64,000 nucleotides of DNA from Flavobacterium sp. 140616W15 (GCF_003668995.1 NZ_CP033068.1:310001-374000), one strand, 5' to 3'; counted from the first letter of the stretch, positions 52,650 to 62,237 are shown. Notes: generated by a model not told the origin, from the sequence alone. Program-made: numbers and translations.

Positions 52650-54884
52650 TTGAAAACGAAGCTTTTTGTAATTACACCTCCATTTACCCAACTGAATACG
52701 CCGTATCCAGCAACTGCTTATATCAAGGGGTTTCTGAATACTAAAAACATTGAATCTGTTCAGGCAGATTTGGGTATAGAAGTAATTTTAGAATTGTTTT
52801 CGAAGAAAGGATTACAAGATTTGTTTGAGTTTTGCTCCGCCAGTTTGGCTTCCAGCCTCGGGCCAAGTTCAAAATTAGAAGTTTCAGAGAATACAATTTC
52901 AGATAATTCTAAACGTATTTTTGCATTACAAGAGGAATATCTTAAAACTATTGATGCTGTAATTGCCTTTTTACAAGGAAAGAATCCAACATTGGCATTA
53001 CAAATTTGTCAAGAAGATTTCTTGCCAGAGGCTTCTCGTTTTGCACAATTAGAAGAACTTGACTGGGCTTTTGGAACAATGGGAACACAGGACAAAGCGA
53101 AACATTTAGCAACCTTATATCTAGAAGATATTTCGGATTTTATTGTAGAATGTATCGATGAGAATTTTGGTTTCAGTCGCTATGCAGAACGTTTAGGACG
53201 AAGTGCCAATTCTTTTGACGAACTGTATCAAGCTTTACAACAAGAACCTACTTATATTGATCAGGTTTTAATTTCGATTTTAAAAGAGCGAATAGAATCG
53301 GTAAAACCAACGTTGTTCTTAATATCAGTCCCATTTCCTGGAAATTTATACAGCGCATTTAGATCGGCACAATGGGTAAAAAAGAATCATCCTGAAATTA
53401 AAATTTCAATGGGAGGAGGTTTTCCAAATACCGAATTGCGTTCACTTTCAGATCAACGTGTTTTTGAGTTTTTCGATTTTATTACTTTAGATGATGGAGA
53501 AGTGCCAATTGAAGAATTAATTTCGAGTATCGAAAATCCTGAGATTAATTCGTATAAACGAACTTTTCTGTTAGAAAATGGGGAAGTAGTTTATAAAAAT
53601 AATTCGCTTAAACAAGATTATAAGCAATCTCAAGTTGGAACACCAGATTATTCCGATTTGCTTTTGGATAAATATATTTCGGTTATAGAAATTGTAAATC
53701 CAATGCACAGAATGTGGAGTGATGGACGCTGGAATAAACTTACCATGGCGCATGGTTGTTATTGGGGGAAATGTACATTTTGTGATATTTCATTAGATTA
53801 CATAAAGGTTTATGAACCTGTTGCGGCAAGTTTGTTATGTGATCGAATGGAAGACATGATGGAACAAACGGGACAAAATGGTTTTCATTATGTAGATGAA
53901 GCTGCTCCGCCAGCACTTATGCGTGCTTTGGCACTCGAAATCCTTCGACGAAAGTTGGCAGTAACTTGGTGGACAAATATTCGTTTTGAAAAAAGTTTTT
54001 CAGCCGATTTATGTTTGTTGTTAAAAGCTTCGGGCTGTATTGCCGTTTCAGGAGGTTTAGAAGTTGCTTCGGATAGATTATTAAAACTTATAGATAAAGG
54101 GGTAACAGTAGAGCAAGTTGCAAAAGTGACACGTAATTTTACAGAAGCAGGAATTATGGTTCATGCGTATTTAATGTATGGATATCCAACACAAACGGTT
54201 CAGGAAACCGTTGATAGTCTTGAAATGGTGCGCCAGTTATTTGAAGCAGGTGTTTTACAATCAGGATTTTGGCATCAGTTTGCTATGACAGCACATAGTC
54301 CAGTAGGAATGTACCCTGAAAAATTTGGTGTAAAAAAAGCAACAGAAACCATTGGAACTTTTGCAAATAATGACATCGATTATACTGATTCTACTGGAAT
54401 CAATCATGATAAATTTAGTTTCGGGTTAAAGAAATCATTATTTAATTTCATGCATGGAATTTGTTTTGATTATGAGCTTCAAGACTGGTTTGATTTTAAA
54501 ATTCCAAAAACTAAAATTGGATCTGATTTTATTTATGATGCATTACAGGAATCAGAAGATTTTAATATAAAACCTACTGCCAAGATTGTTTGGTTAGGAG
54601 GGAAGCCTTTTGTAGAATCTTTTACAAAATCAAAAAAAGGGAATTCTTGGGAAATGCTAACGCTTACTTTTCATGATAAAAAAGAAAGCTTTAGTATTCA
54701 GACAAATAAAAACGAAGGAGAATGGTTAGTAGAAATGCTACAGAAAATTTCGGTTGCAAAAACTAAAACTTATACATTTCAGGAAATCAAAGCTGATTTT
54801 GAAACTAGTTTTGAAGACTTCGAATTATTTTGGTATTCTAAACCTGTGAATACATTAAGAGAGTTTGGATTATTGGTTCTATAG
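52650..54884 (+). CDS. B12-binding-type radical SAM protein
   Basis: At 744 residues, the first 290 resemble a cobalamin-binding domain (VITPPFTQLNTPYPATAYIKG, then PTLFLISVPFPGNLYSAFRSAQWVKKNHPEIKISMGGG). The radical SAM core holds HGCYWGKCTFCD, a C-x4-C-x2-C cluster, where the canonical spacing is C-x3-C-x2-C. GFHYVDEAAPPALMRALALEI and VSGGLEVASDRLLKLIDKGV are typical downstream segments. The start is TTG, chosen because it follows the promoter directly. The substrate is unknown. It overlaps the convergent MBL gene by 6 bases. Confidence 0.85.
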   Translation: MKTKLFVITPPFTQLNTPYPATAYIKGFLNTKNIESVQADLGIEVILELFSKKGLQDLFEFCSASLASSLGPSSKLEVSENTISDNSKRIFALQEEYLKTIDAVIAFLQGKNPTLALQICQEDFLPEASRFAQLEELDWAFGTMGTQDKAKHLATLYLEDISDFIVECIDENFGFSRYAERLGRSANSFDELYQALQQEPTYIDQVLISILKERIESVKPTLFLISVPFPGNLYSAFRSAQWVKKNHPEIKISMGGGFPNTELRSLSDQRVFEFFDFITLDDGEVPIEELISSIENPEINSYKRTFLLENGEVVYKNNSLKQDYKQSQVGTPDYSDLLLDKYISVIEIVNPMHRMWSDGRWNKLTMAHGCYWGKCTFCDISLDYIKVYEPVAASLLCDRMEDMMEQTGQNGFHYVDEAAPPALMRALALEILRRKLAVTWWTNIRFEKSFSADLCLLLKASGCIAVSGGLEVASDRLLKLIDKGVTVEQVAKVTRNFTEAGIMVHAYLMYGYPTQTVQETVDSLEMVRQLFEAGVLQSGFWHQFAMTAHSPVGMYPEKFGVKKATETIGTFANNDIDYTDSTGINHDKFSFGLKKSLFNFMHGICFDYELQDWFDFKIPKTKIGSDFIYDALQESEDFNIKPTAKIVWLGGKPFVESFTKSKKGNSWEMLTLTFHDKKESFSIQTNKNEGEWLVEMLQKISVAKTKTYTFQEIKADFETSFEDFELFWYSKPVNTLREFGLLVL

Positions 54885-55646
54885 ATACTCAACATATTCA
54901 CCATCATTTGGAATTGAAGTTTTTGACAAAAGATTATTTGCGGTTAATGCGGCTTTTAATTCTGTTCTGGTTGTTGGACAATGATTTAAAGCCTCTAAAT
55001 GATTTGCGAATACCTTGCCAGGTGCAAGTGCAATAAATTTTATAATATCATTTATTCTCATCAACAATGGCTGTCCAAAATCTAATCTTGCAGTACCGCA
55101 GGCAATAGTTGCGATATCAGGTTTGAGTTCGGTTAATACTTTTTCTACATCTTCGGTAAGAATGGTGTCAGAACTAATATAAATTGATTTTTCATTAAGT
55201 AGTTCGATATAAAACCCCATTACATTTCCCATTAGTTTTGCAATAAAACCATACCCATGAACAGCGGGTATGCCCATTATTTTTCCGTCTAAAAAATCTT
55301 GTGGCTTCCAATAGTCCAGAGTTTGGATAACGGTTAAGCTTCTTTTAATAAGGGCATTTTTATCTTTGCTATTGCAAATAACAGGAATCGATTTTCTTCT
55401 TAAAAAAACCTCGCCAGCTTTATCTAGATGATCTGGGTGTAAATGGGTGATGATGCAATGTGTGACTTTACTTAGAATATCTCTGCTATTTTTTGGCAGA
55501 TAGGTAAGTGGATTTCTTTTAGGTTTGTAACGAAAAATACTAAAAGGAGCAATGGTCTTCCTTTTACCTAACATTGGGTCAACCAAAATGACATGTTTTT
55601 CTGTTTCAATTACTAAAGTGGCATTACGTAAATGATGCAATCTCAT
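54879..55646 (-). CDS. MBL-fold metallo-hydrolase (UlaG-like)
   Basis: This 255-residue protein starts LHHLRNATLVIETEKHVILVDPML (MBL strands) and has IITHLHPDHLDKAG (H-x-H-x-D-H), a second site VHGYGF, and SSDTILTEDVEKV (Asp). FANHLEALNHCPTTR near the end supplies a late His. It has the layout of UlaG-like lactonases or phosphodiesterases with two metal ions. The substrate is unknown. Its last codons overlap the radical SAM gene from the other strand. Confidence 0.8.
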   Translation of the reverse strand: MRLHHLRNATLVIETEKHVILVDPMLGKRKTIAPFSIFRYKPKRNPLTYLPKNSRDILSKVTHCIITHLHPDHLDKAGEVFLRRKSIPVICNSKDKNALIKRSLTVIQTLDYWKPQDFLDGKIMGIPAVHGYGFIAKLMGNVMGFYIELLNEKSIYISSDTILTEDVEKVLTELKPDIATIACGTARLDFGQPLLMRINDIIKFIALAPGKVFANHLEALNHCPTTRTELKAALTANNLLSKTSIPNDGEYVEYL

Positions 55647-55699
55647 ATCTGGAATATTTGAATATTAAAAATACAAAATTCTATAAATTTAGACAAGAA

Positions 55700-56383
55700 T
55701 TAGATGGTAAATCGGAAACCAATTCCGTGTAGGTTTTCTATAGAAATCCCCTGTTCGTTTACTAAAATTTTACGTAAACGCGAAATGAAAACATCCAAAC
55801 TTCGTCCCATAAAGTAATCATCATCTCCCCAAAGTGAAGTTAGAATCTGCTCTCTTTTTAAAACGGAATTTTTATTGTCAAGAAATAATTTTAATAATTC
55901 AGCTTCACGTTGTGTAAGGCCAATTTTTTCATTTTCATTATAAAGGACAAAGTTTTTAGTATCAAAATGGTATTTTCCAATTTTATAGATAGATTTATCT
56001 ATAGAATCATTTTTTTGCGAACGCTTTAAGAAGATTTCAATTTTTAGAAGTAATTCTTCAATACTAAAAGGTTTTACGAGATAATCATCGGCACCCAAAC
56101 GCAGTCCTTTTATTCTGTCTTCTTTTAGTGTTTTAGCTGAAAGGAAAATAATAGGAATATCGGAGTTGTTTTTTCTTATTTCGGTTGCGAGTTCAAAACC
56201 ATCTATTTTTGGCATCATAATATCCAAAATACAAATATCAAAATTACCCTTATTAAAAGCTTCCCAACCCAATTGTCCATCGCAACAATGTGTTACTTCG
56301 TAATTGTTTTGTTCCAAATTGTCTTTGGTAAGAAACCCTAAGGTTTCATCATCTTCGGTGTAAAGAATTTTGAAAATACTCAT
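55700..56383 (-). CDS. OmpR/PhoB family response regulator
   Basis: The 227 residues comprise a receiver domain with the acidic pocket EDD (10-12), Asp54 in ICILDIMMPKIDGFE and Lys in DYLVKPFS, and a C-terminal winged helix (GLTQREAELLKLFLDNKNSVLKREQILTSLWGDDDYFMGRSLDVFISRLRKIL). It is coupled to the kinase gene by a 4-base overlap. The pair resembles RprX-RprY of Bacteroides. Three phased TTAACA boxes upstream of the kinase gene are possible binding sites. Confidence 0.9.
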   Translation of the reverse strand: MSIFKILYTEDDETLGFLTKDNLEQNNYEVTHCCDGQLGWEAFNKGNFDICILDIMMPKIDGFELATEIRKNNSDIPIIFLSAKTLKEDRIKGLRLGADDYLVKPFSIEELLLKIEIFLKRSQKNDSIDKSIYKIGKYHFDTKNFVLYNENEKIGLTQREAELLKLFLDNKNSVLKREQILTSLWGDDDYFMGRSLDVFISRLRKILVNEQGISIENLHGIGFRFTI

Positions 56384-57642
56384 TTTTTATATGGAATTGA
56401 TATGGTTATGGTAATCCCTTTTTTAGGATTGTTAGTAGCATTGATTTTCCATTGATGCAAGTTGCAAATCTTTTTTACATAATACAAGCCCAATCCAAAG
56501 CCATTTGACTGGGTGCTTTTTTCATTTGGAATTCTGTAAAACTTATCAAAAATAAAGGAAATATTTTTGTTTGCAATTCCTATTCCGTTATCTATAAAAG
56601 CAATTTTTAACAATTGATTTTCAGTAGTTAAACGAATTATAATTTCAGGCTTAGTATCACAATATTTTATTGCATTATCCAGAAGGTTATAAACGATGTT
56701 TGTAAAATGAAAAACATCAGCAATAATAGTATAGTTTGCAGAGTCAGACTCAATTTTTATATCAGTATCAGGATATTTTAGTTTAATATTTTCTATGGTT
56801 TCCTCAATGGGAGGAATAATTGAAATGTTTTTTAGCTCTAATTCTAATGGGGTATAATCTGATTTTGCAATACTTAAAATCTTCTCTATATGATTATTTA
56901 ATTTGCCACTTTGGTTGATGATGATTTCAGTATATTTCTCCAGTTTCTTGTCTTCTTTGATCGGATTTTGTTTAATTAAATAATTTGAAGCAATTAAAAT
57001 AGAGGCTAAAGGAGTTTTGAACTCGTGCGTCATATTATTGATAAAATCGCGCTGTAATTCGGAGTATTTCTTTTGCTGTAAAAGCATGAAAATCGAATAA
57101 ATATAAATTAGTAGAATGATAATAAGCATTATCGAAAGGACAAGCCAAAATCGCATTGAGCTGAATATATAGCTCGTTTCATTAGGAAAGCGCACGGCAA
57201 AGTAATAAACTAGATCTTTGTGTTTTGGAAAATGAACAGATTGTTTTCCTTTTGATTTTTTCGATAAAGAAATATAATCTCCATATATCATTTCATTGCT
57301 TTGGCAATTGTACATGGCGTATTCGAAATCAGTCGTAATATTCATTTTCTTGAATTCCGATTTTAAATAAAATTCTAAGATATCGGGTTCAAAATCATTT
57401 TCAATGTTTACAACATAATAGTCATTGGATATTTTTTGAATAGGACTTTGTGCAGGTAACTCGTTACTATTGCTCTCATGTAGTTTTTTTGCAACTTCGA
57501 GTAATGCAAGATGTGTTTTCTGGTTTAGCTTCTTTTGTTCAAGGGTAAAAGCTTCTTTGGTCCATAGCAATTGTACGACTAATATGCCGATGATCGCTAT
57601 AAAACCCAGAATAATAATGCTGTTGAGCCTGTTTATTTTCAC
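56380..57642 (-). CDS. Membrane sensor histidine kinase, partner of the response regulator
   Basis: This 420-residue protein has an N-terminal helix (SIIILGFIAIIGILVVQLLW), a periplasmic region of about 130 residues, and a second helix (LVLSIMLIIILLIYIYSIFML). The H box is NNMTHEFKTPLASILIASNY, the N box NIVYNLLDNAIKYC, and the ATP lid IDNGIGIANKNISFIFDKFYRI and NGFGLGLYYVKKI. The ATG of the response regulator overlaps its last codons. The signal is unknown. The pair resembles RprX-RprY, which is inference from overall layout. Confidence 0.9.
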   Translation of the reverse strand: MKINRLNSIIILGFIAIIGILVVQLLWTKEAFTLEQKKLNQKTHLALLEVAKKLHESNSNELPAQSPIQKISNDYYVVNIENDFEPDILEFYLKSEFKKMNITTDFEYAMYNCQSNEMIYGDYISLSKKSKGKQSVHFPKHKDLVYYFAVRFPNETSYIFSSMRFWLVLSIMLIIILLIYIYSIFMLLQQKKYSELQRDFINNMTHEFKTPLASILIASNYLIKQNPIKEDKKLEKYTEIIINQSGKLNNHIEKILSIAKSDYTPLELELKNISIIPPIEETIENIKLKYPDTDIKIESDSANYTIIADVFHFTNIVYNLLDNAIKYCDTKPEIIIRLTTENQLLKIAFIDNGIGIANKNISFIFDKFYRIPNEKSTQSNGFGLGLYYVKKICNLHQWKINATNNPKKGITITISIPYKK

Positions 57643-57697
57643 TTAAATGCAATTTACAAAGTGTAATATTAATCAAAAATATCTTTAAAAACAGCGA

Positions 57698-57735
57698 TTA
57701 ACAAGTCGTTAACAAACATTTGAAATCGCTTAACA
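57698..57735. promoter_or_regulatory. Three phased TTAACA boxes, candidate response-regulator operator
   Basis: TTAACA occurs in direct orientation at 57698, 57709 and 57730, spaced 11 and 21 bases, close to one and two helical turns. The stretch lies between the kinase gene and the divergent DUF1573 gene, the third box overlapping the -33 region of the DUF1573 promoter. OmpR-type regulators typically bind such repeats. Confidence 0.5.
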
Positions 57736-57756
57736 GCGTTTCGTTTTTATCTGATT

Positions 57757-57764
57757 TACATTTG
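57757..57764 (+). promoter_or_regulatory. -7 promoter box TACATTTG for the DUF1573 gene
   Basis: A perfect TAnnTTTG match 48 bases before the ATG at 57812. The third TTAACA box lies about 22 bases upstream of it. Confidence 0.55.
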
Positions 57765-57811
57765 TAATGTTCAAAATGACAAACCAAATAATCATTTAAA
57801 AATTTAAGCTT

Positions 57812-58219
57812 ATGAAAATTATCAGACCATTATTATTAGTATTGACTTTAGGTTTAATGTCTTTCTCAGCAATTGCTCCAGTAGAAACAATAGTAGCAAA
57901 AGCTACTGCATTTGCAGGATCAATTACATGGAAAGCAGAAACTATCGATGTTGGGCAAATACCACTGAATGTACCAAAAGAAATTGATTTTGAATTTAAA
58001 AACACAGGAAAAACAGCTGTAGTTATTACAAGTGTTCAGGGATCTTGTGGGTGTACTGCAACAAATTACACAAAAGAACCGATTTTACCTGGAAAATCGG
58101 CAAAGATTACAGCAACATATAATGCTGCTAACAAAGGCGCTTTTTCTAAAACTGTTACTGTAGTAACAAGTGCAGAAGCAACACCAAAAGTGCTTACTTT
58201 AAAAGGAATAGTTTTATAA
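57812..58219 (+). CDS. DUF1573 domain secreted protein
   Basis: The 135 residues begin with a signal peptide (RPLLLVLTLGLMSFSAIA). The rest is one DUF1573 immunoglobulin-like domain: IDVGQIPLNVPKEIDFEFKN, VITSVQGSCGCTATNYT (the conserved C-G-C motif), ILPGKSAKITATYNAANKGAF and KVLTLKGIVL. The family is frequent in Bacteroidota and may take part in envelope or ASH-like binding functions. It is divergent from a two-component system whose possible binding boxes lie between the genes. A terminator follows. Confidence 0.85.
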   Translation: MKIIRPLLLVLTLGLMSFSAIAPVETIVAKATAFAGSITWKAETIDVGQIPLNVPKEIDFEFKNTGKTAVVITSVQGSCGCTATNYTKEPILPGKSAKITATYNAANKGAFSKTVTVVTSAEATPKVLTLKGIVL

Positions 58220-58242
58220 AAGTAGTTAGTTATAATGTCTAG

Positions 58243-58277
58243 GCTCCAAATAAGTTAAATTGTTTGGAGTTTTTTTA
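58243..58277 (+). terminator. Terminator of the DUF1573 gene
   Basis: CTCCAAA (58244-58250) pairs with TTTGGAG (58263-58269) around a 12-base loop, followed by seven Ts. Confidence 0.75.
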
Positions 58278-58300
58278 TGTTTAAAACAGAAATGAATCGT

Positions 58301-58813
58301 TTATTTAGGCAACACATTTATACATTTATAAAAACGATTGCTGTAGTGATTAGAGTCTAATGCGCTAATTGTTACGCTCTTTATTTTTCCAGATGAGGCA
58401 TGAATAAATTTTGATTTCATACCGTTGGCTTCACAAATTATTCCAACATGACCTATGCTCTTTCGATTTTTATAACCATAAAAAACTAAAATATCTCCCA
58501 CTTTAAATTCTTCAGGTGATTTTGCCTTGCCTATATTTTTATAAGCACCAGAACTTCGAGGTAAGCTAATATCAAAATATTTAAAAACATAATTGACAAA
58601 GCCAGAACAATCAAATCCTTTTTTAGGAGTATTTCCAGCATATAGATAGGGTGTTCCCAGATATCTTTTAGAATAAGTAATAATAGAGTCTCTGTCTATT
58701 ATAGATTGTATTCCTTGAACTTGATTATTTGTGATTTTTTCATCCTTTTTTATGGTAAATGATGAAAATAGAATTACAACTACAACTGTAAATATATAAA
58801 TGGTGAATTTCAT
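58301..58813 (-). CDS. NlpC/P60 family peptidase (C40)
   Basis: The 170 residues start with a signal or membrane helix (FTIYIFTVVVVILFSSFTI). The catalytic core is KGFDCSGFVNYVFKYF (Cys), HVGIICEANG (His), and a following FIHASSGKIKSV (third residue). LPRSSGAY and VGDILVFYG are conserved in the family. The enzyme cleaves peptide cross-bridges of peptidoglycan (D-Glu to meso-DAP bond or similar). It is single and convergent with the DUF1573 gene. A spacer of about 290 bases precedes the next gene. Confidence 0.85.
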   Translation of the reverse strand: MKFTIYIFTVVVVILFSSFTIKKDEKITNNQVQGIQSIIDRDSIITYSKRYLGTPYLYAGNTPKKGFDCSGFVNYVFKYFDISLPRSSGAYKNIGKAKSPEEFKVGDILVFYGYKNRKSIGHVGIICEANGMKSKFIHASSGKIKSVTISALDSNHYSNRFYKCINVLPK

Positions 58814-58989
58814 TTTTTAAGTAAAGAAATGGTTTAATTTATAAAGATATGTGGATGTTCTTTAATATCAAAGGAATATAATATCAAAGAAATGGAAAGT
58901 GTTTTTTGATAGGATTAATACAATCTTTAAATGAAGAATTATGTGGGTATTTATGGGGTAATTTTTACAAATAAGTTTCTTTAATTTGT

Positions 58990-58997
58990 TATCTTTG
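58990..58997 (+). promoter_or_regulatory. -7 promoter box TATCTTTG upstream of the HdeD-like gene
   Basis: A perfect TAnnTTTG match, giving a leader of about 105 bases. The leader has a small GCTA-TAGC hairpin with a T-run at about 59019-59038, meaning unknown. Confidence 0.45.
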
Positions 58998-59106
58998 AGA
59001 GACCTCAAAATAAAATATGCTAAGAAATAGCTTTTTTATTAAGAAGGATAATGATTAAAGGTAAGCTGAAAACTTTATAGAGTAAGCATGATTTTAATAC
59101 ATATTT

Positions 59107-59685
59107 ATGGAAAATTCTTTATTTAAAAAAGTAAAAAAAGCTATTGATTACTGGTATATCCCATTGTTAGTGGGCATACTTTTCGTTGGAATCGGAATTT
59201 GGTCTTTTATAACACCTTTAGCTGCATATTTAACTCTTGCATTTCTTTTTAGTATTTCATTTCTGGGAAGTGGAATTTTTGAAGTCATTTTTGCACTTTC
59301 AAACAGAAAAAAAATAGATAATTGGGGTTGGACCTTAGCATCAGGGATCTTAGGTTTAGTAGTAGGGATATTGCTAATTTCTAATCCATTAATTTCGATT
59401 ACAATCCTTCCGTTATATGTAGGATTTGTGATCTTATTTCGTTCTATTATGGCTATAGTTATTGCTTTTGATTTAAAGAGCTATGCGGTGCCTGATTGGG
59501 CGAATCTTTTGGTTTTAGGGATTCTAGGAATTATATTTTCATTTATATTATTGTGGAATCCTATTTTTGCAGGGCTTTCATTGGTATATTGGACAGCTTT
59601 TGCATTTATTGCAATTGGAGTTTTTTATATTTATTTCTCTTTCAAATTGAAAAAAATACATAATATTTCTGAGAAGCTACATTAA
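59107..59685 (+). CDS. HdeD/DUF308-like membrane protein
   Basis: This 192-residue protein has about six hydrophobic segments (YIPLLVGILFVGIGIWSFI, LTLAFLFSISFLGSGIFEVIFAL, LASGILGLVVGILLI, ISITILPLYVGFVILFRSIMA, NLLVLGILGIIFSFILLW, YWTAFAFIAIGVFYIYFSF). It matches the HdeD-like DUF308 family, where HdeD takes part in acid resistance of enteric bacteria. Whether it has that role here is unknown. The gene is single and ends in a long terminator hairpin. Confidence 0.8.
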   Translation: MENSLFKKVKKAIDYWYIPLLVGILFVGIGIWSFITPLAAYLTLAFLFSISFLGSGIFEVIFALSNRKKIDNWGWTLASGILGLVVGILLISNPLISITILPLYVGFVILFRSIMAIVIAFDLKSYAVPDWANLLVLGILGIIFSFILLWNPIFAGLSLVYWTAFAFIAIGVFYIYFSFKLKKIHNISEKLH

Positions 59686-59735
59686 AAGATGATTTTATAA
59701 AGATTGTTTTGGGATACTCAAAACAATAAAACAAT

Positions 59736-59795
59736 AAATCGAAAGTATTTCAATTAGTATAAATTAATTGTATAATACTTTCGATTTCTTATTTT
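59736..59795 (+). terminator. Terminator of the HdeD-like gene
   Basis: AAATCGAAAGTAT (59736-59748) pairs with ATACTTTCGATTT (59775-59787), with a second inner inverted repeat (CAATT/AATTG), and is followed by a T-rich run. Confidence 0.75.
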
Positions 59796-59862
59796 TACAG
59801 AAGTAGAATTAATGTGTTGAGTGCCGTTAAGTTCTTTTCTTTTCAATCTTTAAAATAATAAA

Positions 59863-60819
59863 ATGAAATATAATAGATGCGGAAAAAGTGGTTTGTTATT
59901 ACCGCAGATTTCTTTGGGATTATGGCATAATTTCGGTTCAGTAGATAATTTTGAGAATGGTGAAAGTATCATTAAAGAAGCTTTTGATAAAGGAATAACA
60001 CACTTTGATTTAGCCAATAATTATGGACCAGTTCCTGGATCGGCTGAAGAAAATTTTGGGAAAATTCTATGGCATAATTTTCAAGGAAACTTACGAGATC
60101 AAATTGTAGTTTCTACCAAAGCAGGTTATACGATGTGGGATGGACCTTATGGTGATTGGGGTTCTCGTAAATATTTGCTATCGAGCTTAGATCAAAGTTT
60201 AAAACGTATGAAACTAGACTATGTAGATATTTTTTACTCTCATCGTTTTGACCCCGAAACACCTTTGGAAGAAACAATGATGGCTTTGGATTATGCAGTA
60301 CGAAGTGGAAAAGCTTTATATGCAGGAATATCCAATTATAATGCTGAGCAAACTAGAGAAGCAACTGCAATTTTGAAGCAATTAGGAACACCATGTTTGA
60401 TACATCAGGTTAAGTATTCTATGTTTGTTCGTGAAGCCGAAGCTGGATTGCTAGATGTTCTTGAAGAAAAAGGTGTGGGTTGTATTGCATTTTCACCCCT
60501 TGCACAAGGACTTTTAACAGATAAATACCTGAAAGGGATTCCAGAGAATTCCAGAGCTTCAAATCCAAACGGCCATTTGCAACTAGAAGAAGTGTCAGAA
60601 CAAAAAGTGCAAAAAATAATTGCCTTAAATGAGATTGCTAAAAAAAGAAATCAATCTTTAGCACAAATGGCATTGGCATGGTTACTAAAAGACAATCGAA
60701 TAACATCAGTTTTAATTGGTGCAAGTTCAGTAGGACAGTTAAATAATAATATAGATAGTTTGCAAAATCTTAATTTCTCCCCAGAGGAATTAAAAGCGAT
60801 TGAAGCCATTTTGGGGTAG
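59863..60819 (+). CDS. Aldo/keto reductase, MgrA/YghZ-like
   Basis: The 318 residues form a TIM-barrel reductase. The catalytic tetrad is seen in THFDLANNYGPVPGSAEENFG (Asp, Tyr), VVSTKAGY (Lys) and IFYSHRFDPETPLEETM (His). The C-terminal NADPH pocket is TSVLIGASSVGQLNNNI. The start motif YNRCGKSGLLLPQISLGLWHNFG is typical of L-glyceraldehyde 3-phosphate reductases (MgrA), which detoxify aldehydes such as methylglyoxal. Substrate preference is inferred only. The gene is single. Confidence 0.85.
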   Translation: MKYNRCGKSGLLLPQISLGLWHNFGSVDNFENGESIIKEAFDKGITHFDLANNYGPVPGSAEENFGKILWHNFQGNLRDQIVVSTKAGYTMWDGPYGDWGSRKYLLSSLDQSLKRMKLDYVDIFYSHRFDPETPLEETMMALDYAVRSGKALYAGISNYNAEQTREATAILKQLGTPCLIHQVKYSMFVREAEAGLLDVLEEKGVGCIAFSPLAQGLLTDKYLKGIPENSRASNPNGHLQLEEVSEQKVQKIIALNEIAKKRNQSLAQMALAWLLKDNRITSVLIGASSVGQLNNNIDSLQNLNFSPEELKAIEAILG

Positions 60820-60896
60820 GACTAATGTAGAAATGTATTATTCCTCATTTCTAAAAAAAATGTAGTTTTAAAAAGAAATTTAAAAAAAAAAAAACA

Positions 60897-60936
60897 AAAA
60901 TCCCAATCTAAATATTCAGATTGGGATTTTTTATTG
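60897..60936. terminator. Bidirectional terminator
   Basis: AATCCCAATCT (60899-60909) pairs with AGATTGGGATT (60918-60928), with an A-run of 14 to the left and a T-run to the right. It separates the aldo/keto reductase gene and pepT. Confidence 0.85.
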
Positions 60937-60959
60937 CTTTAGGCTTAAGCCAAATAAAA

Positions 60960-62237
60960 TTATTTCTTTTTTGTAGGTTTTACAGGTGCATCAAAAATAC
61001 CTGGAATTGCAGTCATTTCAGCAATTTTCACAATAACATCAGTTGCTTTTTGCATACTTTCTACAGGAACATACTCGTATTTTCCATGAAAGTTATGACC
61101 CCCAGCAAAAATATTAGGGCAAGGTAATCCTTTGTATGATAATTGTGAGCCATCAGTTCCACCTCTAATAGGTTTAATTAATGGTTTTATGTTTAATTCT
61201 TTCATTGCTTTCTCTGCAATATCAACAATATGTTTTACAGGTAAAACCTTTTCTTTCATATTGTAGTATTGGTCATTTATTTCGGTAATTACGATTGGTT
61301 CCCCGAATTTTTTAGCAAACTTATGATTGATTTTTTTAGTGATTCTTTCAATTAATTTTTTACGTCTTTCGAATCTTTTTGCGCTATGGTCTCTAATGAT
61401 AAGCTCAAGAACAGTTTCTTCGATAGTTCCAGTTATGTGATGTACGTGAAAAAAACCTTCATAACCTTTGGTTTCTTGAGGAGTTTCTCCTTTAGGTAAT
61501 TCGTTAATAAACTCATTAGCAATAAGCAATGAATTAATCATCTTTCCTTTGGCATAACCAGGATGTACACTTTTGCCTTTAAAAGTAATTTTAGCACCAG
61601 CAGCATTAAAGTTTTCGTACTCAAGCTCACCAATCTGACTTCCGTCCATGGTGTAAGCCCATTCTGCACCAAATTTTTCTACATCAAAATGATGTGCACC
61701 ACGACCAATTTCCTCATCAGGAGTAAAACCAACTCTAATTTTACCGTGTTTAATATCTGGATTTTTAATTAGGAATTCCATTGCAGATACAATTTCTGTA
61801 ATTCCAGCTTTATCGTCAGCGCCTAATAGCGTAGTTCCGTCGGTTGTAATTAAGGTTTGACCTTTATATTGTAATAAATCCTTGAAGTAACTTGGAGATA
61901 AAATAATGTTTTGCTCTGCATTCAGTACAATGTCTTTACCGTCATAATTAGGAATAATTTGAGGTTTTACATTGGCTCCTGTAAAATCTGGAGAAGTATC
62001 AAAATGAGAAATAAAACCAATAGTAGGTACAGCGTGCTCTACATTACTTGGTAGAGTAGCCATGATATACGCTTTGTCATCGATAGTGACATCATGCATA
62101 CCAATAGTTTTTAATTCTTCTGCTAGTTTATTAGCAAGGTCCCATTGTTTAGCAGTACTAGGAGTAGATTGTGAATTTGGATCAGACTCTGTATCAATTG
62201 TTACATAACTAATAAATCGATCTATAATATGTTGCAT
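60960..62237 (-). CDS. pepT: Peptidase T (tripeptide aminopeptidase)
   Basis: The 425 residues form a zinc exopeptidase of the M20B family. [17 protein letters not shown] (His, Asp), [21 protein letters not shown] (Asp, bridging), [15 protein letters not shown] (Glu-Glu pair) and AYTMDG (Asp) are the metal and catalytic residues. [13 protein letters not shown] gives the last His. It removes N-terminal residues from tripeptides in the cytoplasm. The last residues are an extra Lys/Pro tail ([13 protein letters not shown]). The gene is single. Confidence 0.9.
   Translation of the reverse strand: MQHIIDRFISYVTIDTESDPNSQSTPSTAKQWDLANKLAEELKTIGMHDVTIDDKAYIMATLPSNVEHAVPTIGFISHFDTSPDFTGANVKPQIIPNYDGKDIVLNAEQNIILSPSYFKDLLQYKGQTLITTDGTTLLGADDKAGITEIVSAMEFLIKNPDIKHGKIRVGFTPDEEIGRGAHHFDVEKFGAEWAYTMDGSQIGELEYENFNAAGAKITFKGKSVHPGYAKGKMINSLLIANEFINELPKGETPQETKGYEGFFHVHHITGTIEETVLELIIRDHSAKRFERRKKLIERITKKINHKFAKKFGEPIVITEINDQYYNMKEKVLPVKHIVDIAEKAMKELNIKPLIKPIRGGTDGSQLSYKGLPCPNIFAGGHNFHGKYEYVPVESMQKATDVIVKIAEMTAIPGIFDAPVKPTKKK

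Noticed and set aside
59017..59058. 13-codon ORF in the leader of the HdeD-like gene
   Set aside because: It is too short and has no visible ribosome-binding or conservation evidence.
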